Assembly (NCBI RefSeq): GCF_040115645.1 | Contig: NC_089541.1 | Coordinates: 7,874,001 to 7,938,000, forward strand | Source: Euwallacea fornicatus | Lineage: Eukaryota > Arthropoda > Insecta > Coleoptera > Curculionidae | Length of the DNA: 64,000 nt | Reading direction: 5' to 3' | Part shown: positions 22,205-34,600 of the stretch, one piece after another | Numbering within the stretch: position 1 is the first letter of the stretch | Layout: each line of letters begins with the position of its first letter | The notes under the pieces: model-generated | Databases searched by the model: none | What the model saw: only the letters and a program-made list of their open reading frames with translations | Told to the model about the DNA's origin: nothing | Translations under genes and position numbers: made by a program

Positions 22205-25200
22205 AATAGTCACTAGACGCGCCAACCTTGAACAGTCCTAAAAAGCGTCTGATATGTTTGAGTAAAATGAATATTCAGTAAGGAACTCGTATTTACACTA
22301 CTAGTTAGTGCCAGAAAATCTGTCGGTGCTAAACAGACGATTTTATCAGCGACATAAATCGATGATAAAAAAATACATACGTACAGGTGTCATTCCGTAT
22401 ATGCGTATTGACCCATGGGCTACCGGATATATTTAATAGATTTTACCATTCTATTACTTGTTTTGAAGAAATGTGCCGATTTAAGAAAGGTAAAACTGAA
22501 TCCTCAGTTTGACAATTTTAACGTTTCCAGAATTGTTTATTTTTGTTAACGAGTATCTTACAATGCAATTTTAAGTTTTTCAAGTTGTTCCTTAATTTGG
22601 TGACATCTGAAATTACTAGATTTAGCCAAATTTTAGATAAGTCCTTTACAGTGTTGTCAAATCGATGTTAGTTTCTGAAATATTAAGGAGAATAGAAAAT
22701 TGCTAAAAAAACTTTAACGAATTAAATCGTGTATTGTTCGGGGTGAGCGGGTATTAAAGCCCTTACGGAATTGAAAAATTGCTCAGTGAACACCTATTAA
22801 GTCGGCCTGTATTCGAACGTTGCCACAAATTGCTTTTTACACCTTTAATCGGAAAGAAAATCGATGGAGCAGGTACAAACCTATGGTGAAATAGATGGTC
22901 ATTAAACTTGTTTGGCATTAAAGTGATGTGTCAACGGAAGAAGCAATTCACGTAAAATTACAGGTAGCAACGGAAATAAATATTGAATTGTCTAGACAAA
23001 AACTCGACCACCAGAGCGAAAGAATCATCACTATTTTTAAATCGCTTATAACAGCCATAAAAGATAAGATTGGCGAGATTGACAGGAAAGACTCATTTAC
23101 GACTCCCTATAATGGGAGTCTTTACTACTTTTTTTGGTTTATGGGTTTGTCTTTGGAACTAGGATGCTTCCATTAAACTTATATTAAGGTTTAGTAAAAA
23201 GAAAATGAGAACTATGAACCAGCTGTGATAATGTTGCTGTGAAACTACCTTGTTACGTTTAGAGACAAAAATTTCAAATTAATAACAAAAATAATGAAAA
23301 AATGTATTTAATACTTTTTTGGTAGCTGTTAACGAGACGATTCAAAATTCATATTTAAAAATATATATGCATAGGGCGTTCCTTTATGGGGTGTTCGCTT
23401 TTCAAATCTTTGGGTCAAGACGGGACCTTCTATGCCTAATTTCGTGATTTTTAGCTTTGTGTGAATCCGTAGGAATTTTAGGAAAAAGCTCTGAATTTCC
23501 AACACTTGTTTGTTTGGATGAATTGTCCAATGTTACGACAAAGTCAAAATTGATGTTTCATGCACTGTTATAACCCGTACAACTTATTATTTTGAAACTC
23601 GAAATGGGCATGTTGCAGTTCTGTTCTGTTCATTTAACGTGATCACCGAGTATGCCATCACGGATATATTTGGGTATATACGACATTTTCTTTTGCGAGT
23701 ATCAGGGTGTACCTGTACTGTACGAACAAAAAAGTCTCGAGGTAGCTTAAAAAGTAAAAGAAACATTTATTTTTATTTTTTTTAAATTTTGTAACTGACT
23801 ATGCGATAAACGCTTGAGCTCAGTAAATATAATTACTTTTTTTCTGATCATTTACTTATTAGGTCTGATGACGTTTTAATCGAAATTGAGGGGAATGTTT
23901 AAAGTCGCTACCCTTGTGTTGTGTATTTTATCTTCCACTCCACCAGCTTACCTGACCTGATATAATCGTTGTTTATATGCCGAGGGCATTATGTATGCGT
24001 TTATGGTAGAGAATCACAGGATTGTAATACGACGGCCTCTGGTCCGAGGGTATACGTACAGATTGTCCGGTGTTCTATACGAAATACCAAATTTGAAAAC
24101 ACAAAACTAAGGTTTATCTAATTAAACTGTGTGTTCATAATGCATTTTAATGTATACAAGAGTAGTTTTCACCAATGCGGAACCTTGGAGTCAGTAGATC
24201 AAAGTGGTGACAATTTTATCTAGGAAAATTTAATATTAGAGGATTTTCGTGAAAACCTGCTCAACGATCATTCCCCATTTCATCGTTTCTTTGGAAACTT
24301 TTTTCGAGCGTAAAGGATTTTCAGCAGTCAGCCAAGTTTATCTTGCAAACGTTGTTATAACAAGACCTGACTGTATACAGTATGTCCTAGATAAGGGCGC
24401 ATTTAACGATGAGTATTTAAATCCATATGACAGACAGGAGCAGAAAATTGAAATTTCAGTTAATATTAAATTATCATGTACAGGAGGAAAACTTAATTTC
24501 ATACATTTTTAAGCAGGTAGGTCTGCTTTGCTAGCAATCTTTACTAGGGTAAAAAATTAAAAACACCACCGTAGGATGCATCATTATCTTGAGCATAGTG
24601 CATACAGCCTGGCTCGAAAATGATCACGTTTTCCATTGCATTGAAGTATTGCCATCCGATTGCTTCGTCCAAAGCGAATATTTACTGGATGTTTCTAAAA
24701 ATGGAACCTTATTACATACCATATACAAGCAAATCTAATAAATCCAACTCTCTCTTCTTCATCCCTACCTTAGTTCCGCTGAAATTGCTTTGCTTAAATG
24801 GTCGTTATAGTCTGCTTCACCTCAATTAAGCCACGTTAGATTACAAAATGAAACATGCATTTTATTCCCAACAAATTATCCGCCATGATTGCGTTATGCT
24901 CTAGAGAGTTCGCTTGCGGTTGCATGACAGGGCTCTTCTCCATTAAAACAACTAATAATGGTGTCATATTTTTTTAATTTCCAATACGACCGTTCTTGTG
25001 CTTACCGTAATAGCTTATATCTACATTTCAAATCACACTACTTTTCCGTAATTACGGCAGAAAATTGCTTGTTTCAAGTCGAGTACGGTTTCTCATCATC
25101 ACGGAACGTTATAGGTTGCCTATTAGATATACAGAGAACAGACTATTTACATTTGTAGTTTTTATTTGAGCCCAATATCCGTTAAAGCTTATTGAACCCA

Positions 25201-25402
25201 AATATCGAACCAATCCTTATCTTGTATTGCACAATACTGATTAATAACATTTATTCTAACAGACTATGTACACAAAAGAACTCATCAAACCAATTATGAG
25301 ATCTTTGAAATTACAAACAAAAGCGGGTGGTTTTGCACGAAAAAGCATTCATTAACCATCACAAAAATGTCGCTTATTGTCCTAAAAGCTGACTTCGGGG
25401 TT
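22205..25402. other. Intergenic between ankyrin cluster and C15
   Basis: About 3.2 kb with no recognised gene. Open frames at 22928 (82 codons), 24249 (87 codons), 24620 and 24958 have no domain I can name. The one at 24249 is discussed under rejected items. The segment next to 25400 is the 3' flank of C15. Confidence 0.5.
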
Positions 25403-25619
25403 TCAACACATTGATTCGGCTAAGGCTGGTTGCGGAGCACTGTAAGGCCCCGCCCAAGGTTGCAGGTTCTGTAGAGCGCTGAGGGCTGTGTCTGTGGCTG
25501 CCGAGGCCGCGGAAGGGCCTTCACTCATGTACCCTTTCGTCAGCGCTTCGGCTTGCAACGACAGCATTAGTCTGTTGGCAGCTTGTCGTTCAGCTTCGCG
25601 CTCCTCAGCAGTTTGTCGC
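25403..25619 (-). CDS. C15: C15 exon 3
   Basis: Acceptor gttgtattgcag, completing Arg230, then RQTAEEREAERQAANRLML, an Ala-rich segment and a tail ending ESMC and TGA. The exon holds the TLX-specific extension after the homeodomain. Confidence 0.93.
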
Positions 25620-28600
25620 CTGCAATACAACAAATCGTTAAAAGTTAAGTAACTACTTCAAACTTCACTTAAAGGCCAAATATCAGTTTCCGCATTAAAT
25701 TTCTCTTCGGCTTAACTTAAGTGAAGTACATGAAGGCCACTTAAATGGTTGATAAGTGCGACATTGCATTATTTTCTGCACCATTGTTGGAACGGCACTT
25801 AATTAGGACGTATCGCATTCATACATCATTTTGCTTTCTCGGATCGTTGAGAAATGAAAAGAAACACGAGTTTTTCAGTTTCTTTTATGGACTTTTGTGA
25901 GATAGTGCAAGACCCATTTGCAAGTTTAATTGGCTGATTGCGTTAATGGGTGTTTAGTTTCTATATTATCTCTATAGCCAATAAAAAGAAGAGATAAAAG
26001 GTTCTGATTTTTTATTAGATACTTAGATGTTCAATCAATTCCTAATTCTAGTGGAAATTTTCAGTTGCCTATTGTTAACAATTCTGACAATCACGAAAGG
26101 TATATCTGTCCTATCTGTCCGTTGTAAAAGCTCTAGCTGCAGCTCCAAAAATACTTCATCTGAAGATTAGTTGTTGACTAACAAATGTGCTTCCTTAACT
26201 GACCTGTCCGGTCATCCGGACAGGTCCGGTTCTTATGACTTGAACTGCTCATAAAAACCGGTTCTTCAGCGTTATGCTAAGATTAGGTGTGGTAATTTAC
26301 AATCTAGAACCATCAAGCATAATGTTCATTCTGGAGGGGTTTCAGATAGCTGTGCTTAACGCTGAAGCTTAACTTGTAGTTAAGCGTTAACTTTAGTTTT
26401 AAAAATTTTCAATCTGCCAACTTAACGTTAAATAACAGACGAGTCTCCTTAACTGCACCCTGAAAAACCGGTTCTAAGTTTTCACAGCGATTCTATCAAC
26501 GGTTCTCGAAAAATGCATTATACTGGATACCTATAGAGGAGGGTGCCAAGTATAGGGTTCTGCGGCCGTTTTAGGTACTCACTAAGCTTTTAATTTATGA
26601 CCAAGTCGATCTGCTTATTTCTCAAAAGTTTATAATTAAAAATTATTAGTTAAAAAAACCTGCGTTACCTGATAGCAGTAACGCAAATTCCTTGAATTTC
26701 GTTAAGTTGCAAGTGTAGATATTTGAAAGTTCCCTGGAAATGGTCAGTCATGTGAAATTGAATGCGTTGTTGAAAACATGTTTTTTTTATGAATACTAGC
26801 ATACAACCAGTCTCATATAAAATTTAAGGAGTAAAGTACATAGGAGAGCAAGAAAAGGGAATTTGAAAACTGGTCGAATTTAGCAAAGAGAGGGCGAAAA
26901 TGTAATAGCTTAATGAGGGTAATGAATGTAGCAATGAGTTTTATATTTTGTAATGAGTTTCAACCGGATAAATTAGATTTGGAACTCGGTGAAAATCAGA
27001 GGCCTAAGTAACGGAGCATATAAAGGCGTTTTTACTTCAATGTTTTAAAATCAAAATATAAAGAATATTGGTATTGTGCCACCGATTTCGCATAGGTCGA
27101 TAGCTTAGGAGTTGTTATTCTTCAACTGGTACAATGTAGTATTCTATTAATAAATAAAAAGCAGTAAAATCTATATCAATTTGTTTAGTTTTTTCTAAAG
27201 AATAAAAATTGGGCTACGCCAATGGCTTATAATAATTGAACAGAAATTAAGAGTTCCATCAGTTTTCATAGGCTCGAAAGAGCTAATGTTGTTATTCGGT
27301 AGAACGTATAGGGTGTTCCATGGAAAACTTTTCACCACAGATTTTTTCGATAATTGCAATAAATCGTAGAACGACAAAATATTTCCATTTTTTTTTCGAA
27401 GGAAGGCACGTACTGGCGCGGATTTCATATTTATTGAATCTTATCCAGAATAACTGCGGTGAAAAGTTTTCGATGGATCACCCTATACACATAGGCGTCG
27501 GTGTCGTATGTAAACGTAAAAAATACAATGTAATTTCGGCATAATAGCGAGAGTTTAGTCACTTTTTTCTTGAAAAATTGGCAACTAAATGATACTAAGG
27601 TCGCGTTAACGATTTATTACAAACGAGGTTCGTGTGCTCTACTTTAAATGGAAAAGGAACGTGGGTCTAAAATCAAGTAATACCGTTCATTAATGAATTA
27701 TTTTGTGTGGATTAAAGGAACTCGTTAATAATTAGTCGACCTAAAAGATATATTAATGTTCATTACTTCCACACATGCATTACTATCGTATTCGTGCCAC
27801 GGCACGTAACTCAAATATCGTATACATGCCAACCCGAGGGTGATTGTATGTAACTTTACTTGACAAGGGATTACTCCACATTTCCTCACTTTAAAATGCC
27901 GCCAGGTCCCTAACTTCTGTCAACCTTAGTTTAAAACCGTTTAATAATTTCGCACTTTCGCAGAACCTACCGTTTAAAACCTCATTTATTATGCATCAAG
28001 GGAGCTGAGGGAATATGGCCATATTGTACCAAGTACAGTCAACGATTTTTGGAATGAAATAAGCAGGGAATGGGATCTCTTAGTACAAAACAGGGAAATT
28101 TTGGTGCAACATCGCCTAATAAACTGAAATCATTTTAGCCTAATTGGCTCGAAAGTTTCTTTCGCATCTGAAACGACGTTTCCAGCATTGTTCCCTCAAC
28201 TAAAGAGACGTTAATCGAATTTGTAAGCTGTGTTCCTTTTATTTTGTTTCGTGCTGTTCTGTTTTCCGTCTGGCTTTCGTACCATTAACATGCAATCTCA
28301 TTGGATTTAGTTTAGGTTTAACGAGGGAAAAGTGACACTTGGATTTTATCGTTGAATCGACGGCGGAACATTTCTTGATTCTCCAAAGAAGTTGCTCGAC
28401 GATTCCCCTTCAGGTTCTGAGTAAGAAGCGAATTTATTAAATCGAGGTGAAAGGTCAATAAGAAGGCCTCGAAGTTTATCCCAAGGATGGAAAACAGGTG
28501 AAAAAGAACGTTCAATAAACACCGCACAATAGTAATTTCCTGATGGGGATACAAAGCACCTACCCGCTGTGTGAACTATCAAAATGGCTGGTCGCTAATT

Positions 28601-31600
28601 TATTAATTTCAGAAGACTAATTAAAATCGTCGGGATTCTGTTTATCCGTTCCGTTCTCCCCAAATACGGGTACTAATTACCGTTGCGCCCGCGTAGTTTA
28701 ATTACGGCTTTAATTAATTATGAAGGCTTCATTGTATCAACACCTAACGCTATTTAGATAATGCGCTCTGCCGGCAACGGCGCTGCCTTTATTATTCCCT
28801 AATTTTAGGGTATTGCCTAATTTGTTTTTGCGAAAATTAGTTGGCGGCGGTAAATTTACGACGTCGAAAAGTTGCCGAAACTTTGCCGGAAATTAACTAC
28901 TCCAGCCCCGGCCAAATATGAAATACAAAATGACTGGGCCGCTTAACAATGAAAACAAATTACGCCGAAAGGGTTGGAAATTAGATGAAACAACAATTTG
29001 CCGTCAAATGTTTTGGGGCTCGTTTTGACACCGTCTGGTTTAATTAATGCTAATTTTAACTGCTTTTGAAAACACGTTTTAAAAGCGGTTTCGCTTAGGG
29101 ATTGGGAAGAGAATTAATGAGAACTGCACCGAAGCATATGTGCTACCGTAATTTTTCAACCCCTCTCGATAGTTAGACAATCCTTAAAAAACGCCATGTG
29201 ACAAAAATTCAGTGTTTTTTATTCACATGAAAAATTCACAGAACAAGCGAGGAAAGCAACTCGCGCGAGTGCCGCCCTCGTCTGCAGCTCGCGCGCAACA
29301 TTTAACTCTTAAACGTTGTTTTCTTGCGAGTGGTATACCAGGTCTGTAAATATGAAACCGGAATTTGCCTCCAAATATCCCTAGTGGTCAATATACGTAA
29401 TATTATCGTGTTATTAGGACACTATATCTCCTATTTACATCTGAGAATGATTTTCAAATCATAACAATACAGGTTCAATACTGCAGTACAGTTTGCAACA
29501 GCTTTGAGTATGTCGAATGTTGTGCCTACAAATTACGATTTGCCGGCAGCATTGATTTTCTGTTACCACTTGAAAAAAACGGCTGCAGATTCACATCGCA
29601 TGCTTGTTGAAGCTTACGGTGAACATGCCCTTGGAAAATCACAGTGCCGTGAGTGGTTTAAAAAATTCAAAAGTGGCAATTTTGACATAAATAACGAAGA
29701 GCGTGGAAAACCACCGAAAAAGTTTGAAGACGGCGAGTTGCGAGCTTTGTTAGATGAGGACGATGCTCAAACGCAACAACAATTAGCGAACAAATTAAAT
29801 GTGACACGAGAAGCCATTTCCATTCGTTTGAAAGTTATGGGAAAAATTCAGAAGATAGGAAAATGGGTCCCACATGAACTCGATGAAAGACAGCAAGAAA
29901 ATCGAAAAACCACTTGCCAATTGTTGCTTACCAGGTATAACAGAAAGTCATTACTTCATCGAATTGTGACTGGTGACGAAAAATGGATCTATTTTGAGAA
30001 TCCCAAACGTAAAAAATCATGGGTAACTCCAGGCGAACCATCGGCATCGTCAGCAAGACCAAGTCGATATCGACGGAAAACAATGCTCTGTGTTTGGTGG
30101 GATCAAAAAGGCGTAATTTATTATGAGCTGCTAAAACCTGGAGAAACAGTTAATACTGAACGTTACCGACAACAAATGATGGACTTGCATCGAGCTTTGC
30201 GTGAAAGACGACCAGAATATCAAGAACGGCAACACAAGGTGATATTGCTTCATGATAATGCACCATCACACACTGCAAAACTGGTGAAGGAAACGATTGG
30301 GATGTCTCATTGAGAAGTTCTATCGCATGCGGCTTATTCACCCGACTTAGCACCATCCGATTATCACTTATTTGCATCGATGGGACACGCTCTTGCAGAA
30401 CAGCACTTCACCTCTTACGAAACAGTTCAAAAATGGCTCGATGAACGGTTTGCCTCAAAAGAACGACAGTTCTTTTGACGTGGCATCCACAAATTGCCAG
30501 AGAGATGGGAAAAATCTATATGTAACGATGGGAAATATTTCGAATAAAATATTTTTTATAATTATTGCGCAGCTAAGTTATACTTTTTATTAAAAGATTC
30601 CGGTTTCATATTTACAGACCTGGTACACGAACTTCCACGACCATTCGTCTAAGCTGCAGATATTGAGGTGCGATTTTAACATTAGAGATAATCAAATCTG
30701 CAAAATTCATTCGCGTAGCTCGTCTCTCGGCTCTATGGCTGAAAGTCTCTATTTGAGTCAGTTACAAGTTTCATCAGACACCTGCATTTTCCTATGAGAT
30801 CGACGGTTTGGTTTCTTCTTTGGTAGGCCTCCGAATTTAATCGTATTTATTGCGGTTTTTCAGTAATCGTTTTTACACTTTTCGCAAACCAAATGGACAA
30901 AATCAATCGACGCGCTCTGGAAATTCGGAAGTACCGGTAGGTGCAAGTAATAAAACCTGTAAAAAAAAATATTTTTTGCATTTTCCAGGAAATGTGTGAA
31001 GTAGTCAAAAATTCCGACCCTCCAAATGAGGTTGACCGAATGTTAAATGCGAAGCATCTTTGTTTATACACGCTCTTGACAGTGAATTATTCTGTAATAT
31101 ATTTTTGCTGTGCGCATACGGAAAACGTGTATATTCCACAGTGAATTTTTTGTGAGTCAGCACCAAGCTCTGCTTCCCCAAGAGATTTAGAACTTTCATA
31201 CCTTTATATGGACTTCGTATTATTAGCGATAAACTTTAGAAACTTTAACGTGACTTTGGTTCTTAAAAGTGCTTTAAAACTGGCAAAAACCCGCAATAAA
31301 AGACGGGAAAAAGAACTGGTTTTACGGACGGTGTTGAAAATACCTGTAAATATTTAACGTTCTAAACACTAGACCTGTGTCAGCTTACATTATTCAACGT
31401 ATCGCTTCTGTCGGCTCCTCAATAATTCAGGGGCTTTTAGGGTGTCAAATTGGCAATCCGGCCGCCAATCGGATTGCCGTCGGTACGGAACATCGGCCGG
31501 ACATTGGCCGTAATGGCCTTTACAACTGCCCACTTCAAGCGGCTTTGTTTTCGGTTTATTCAAATTGTTCCAGGGTGTCTCGCTTTTTGGGAAAATGAGA

Positions 31601-34600
31601 CTCAACTTTCGAATTTGACGATGTCTTGTTAAGTCAAGGTGTTCGTTTCAAATGTACAGGATGTCCCCTTTTCGTTATCTGCCCGGTAAAGCGAAGTATA
31701 AACAGATGTGTCATGGCCATCTGGAATTTTATTACATAGAGGGAATTTGAAAAATGGTTTTTTATTTAAAAAAATGCTAAATTGATTTACGTCAATTACT
31801 TTTTATCGATCGAGATTTAGCTATTTAAAATCTCTTTAATAATTCGATTCTACTTGTACTTAGATCAAGGTTTTGCGTAACAGAAGGACCTAGACTGGAT
31901 TGTGTACATATGGCTATTTTAAGTCAGATAAAATGCGAACGCACGTTCCATGAACCGATTCGAAAACCAGAAGTTCCACTTAAAAGGCAGTACCTAATTA
32001 CGCGCTACATTAATACCATTAAGGCTATTAAGAGATTCCTTTAAATTAAAATTAAAGATACCGAGTTGCACTTGATAGCGACACGACTAATATACATAAT
32101 ACTAAGTAAAAAAGGACAGAAACGGTCCGGGTTCGTTTTAAATCTTGTCGCGATGTGGGGTGACTGTCAACTGTCACCGGTCGGCGCCACTTACCTGTTT
32201 AACACGGTATGTCCATTACCGAACAGGTAATTAAAAGTGGAGACTGTTTGTTTAGGGGAACTACTCGACATAACTACGGTTTTAATCGACATCAAAAAAA
32301 GATGTTACATTTTAAAGCCACTTTATCCCTACACTTATTTTGACTAATCTTTTATATCCGAATCTGGGCCATTAACAACGGTTGGAGGTATTGAAGTCTT
32401 ATCGCTCTTTTTTGGGTAGTCGAAATACCTGAGGACACAAATAAATAAAAATATACAGGGATTAAACTCGGACATTCACGACACTGACGCGCAATCGAGG
32501 ATTAACGCAAAAGCTGACTTCCATATTCGTTCTCTGGTTCTGGAACCCTTCAAGCTCATCGTGGATGTTTATTTTTTTTGGAGTTTCAAAGAATAGAAAT
32601 AAATTCAAAAATATTCGAAGATTTAGCCCGAAGGTCTTAATGGGTAACGGAGAATTAAGCTCACCTCCATTTGGTTCTCCGGTTCTGGAACCACGTTTTT
32701 ACTTGCGCATCAGTCATTTTCAAAGTCTTTGCCAGAGCAGCCCTCTCGGCTGAAGCGAGGTACTTTTGCTTGTGGAAGCGTTTTTCCAGTTCAGCAATCT
32801 GTAGTCTTGTAAAAGAGGTTCTGGGTTTCTTTCGTTTCGGAGGCGTCCGGTTCTGGTACGGATGTCCTATTCGCCTTGTCATGGGAAAACTCGCTAAAAG
32901 CAAAAAACCATTTTAAACAACCTCAGGGAAAAATGTATTCAGTAGTAATAATAATAATAATAATAATATTTAGCACGCGATGTGTAGTATGAATTCAGTG
33001 GCATTTTAATCGCTGTAATCATTATAATAACACAGCTGATTAGTATCATCTGGGGCCATGGGCAACGAGGTCCGCCCATACGCTTTCTTCTGGGAGCTAT
33101 GAATTATTCATGCTGCTTTTGGGCACGCGTTGGCTGTTGTCTTTATGTAAACTTATGGGTGTTGTTATATTATTATGGCGATAATGCGGGGAAGAAGTAC
33201 GTTGAATTGAAGATAGTACTAAGTATCGCAACAGTTATTAGGTTGCTGATTTCTTATTTTGATGTAAATAACGGAGCCAGAAAGTTCCTGAAAAAGATTT
33301 ACTCCCACATTCCCGTCTCGTACCAGTACCTCTGGAATGTTTCCTGTATCTACGAGGTAATTAAGATTTTTTCTGTTGCCAATGTCTTTAGAAAGTGTTG
33401 GATCTTTCGATTCGAATATGAACTCCACCTACAGCAGGAATCATTTCGTCAGATGGATTCATCCGTGACGACCAAATCTGTATATCAATCAAGTAAAGTA
33501 ATAAAAAAATAGAAGACACTGTAAATTACTTTTTAAAGAAAGGAAAGTGAAAGGAATAAATTAATTTTTCTATGCTAAGACAAAAATGTAAGACTAACTA
33601 AAATTTAACTCTAAAAAATCGACCAGTTAGAATAACAGTCGGATAGGGAGCTTAACTCAGAGGTTACTACCTCATTAAGTCGTCGCGATATTGTGCCATA
33701 ATTGCTAATCCTGCAAATTCTAATGTCGCGCGATTCTGGCGGAGATTCCGAACAAAAAGTAGCTGGAACGTAGATAAAAACACCTAGACACAGCCCTGTA
33801 GCTCTGAAATATCCCACATCCAGATTTTATGCTCTCATATGCCTCGTAAAATACTTCATATATGGCTGAGTCATTTGAGAGAGATTGAATTAGCCCTAAA
33901 TCATTCCTTAACATATCCATTTATGCTCGTTTCATTTTGTGAACGCACTGTTTTTCACTTTAGTCATTGGCTTCTTTGGATTGAATCTCCTCCCTATTTC
34001 GAAAATTACCATAAATATCTCTGCAAAAACAAATGGCAGGTGTTTTTTTGTTTTTTTTTTAATTTATAATTAAAGTTTATGCAAATCCTAATCAAGTCCC
34101 TGATGACTAACAGTAAGCTCAGCTGAACCAGGCTCAGTACTGATTAATTCAAATTAAGCAGTTAGTCATCTGTCATCTTAGAGCGCTATAAGCCTCTACG
34201 GTATTTAGAGATATGTATTATGTACTTACATGAATACGTTATAAATAGGAGTTGGTGCAACAATCATTGATTGATTTGAGGTGCCACAACTTTGGGATAT
34301 TTTTTATCGCATTCAGACAGAAAGCACTTATAGCAGTTTCAAAACCAAATGACTCCAATCAGCATACCTCCTATCCTAATTAATTTATCACAGCCTCCGG
34401 TTTCCAGCCAATTTGAATTCCCCGAAATGTCTGACCATTTACCTGCCTTAAAAGTCAATTAAACCATTAAAAGCGTCTATACATCACGAAACGATTCAAT
34501 TTAATTTATTATCATAATCCATACATATCGCTTTTAAAAAATACATGTCACTCGAGTCCATTACCTGGGGTCGTTTAAGAAAACAAGGATCACGTAACTG

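Larger units (their letters stand above)
25620..32664 (-). other. C15 intron 2 (7.0 kb)
   Basis: Contains a strong hairpin (26201), a 177-bp MITE (27309), a mariner (29338-30623) and two GC-richer non-coding patches (about 28650-29060 and 31440-31620) that could be cis-regulatory. No further exon is recognised. Confidence 0.8.

Noticed and set aside
24249..24512. Cytochrome P450 (CYP4-like) N-terminal exon
   Set aside because: Only a vague likeness around VVITRPDCIQYVL. There is no proline-rich hinge, and no downstream I-helix, ExxR or haem-Cys motif in the following kilobases.
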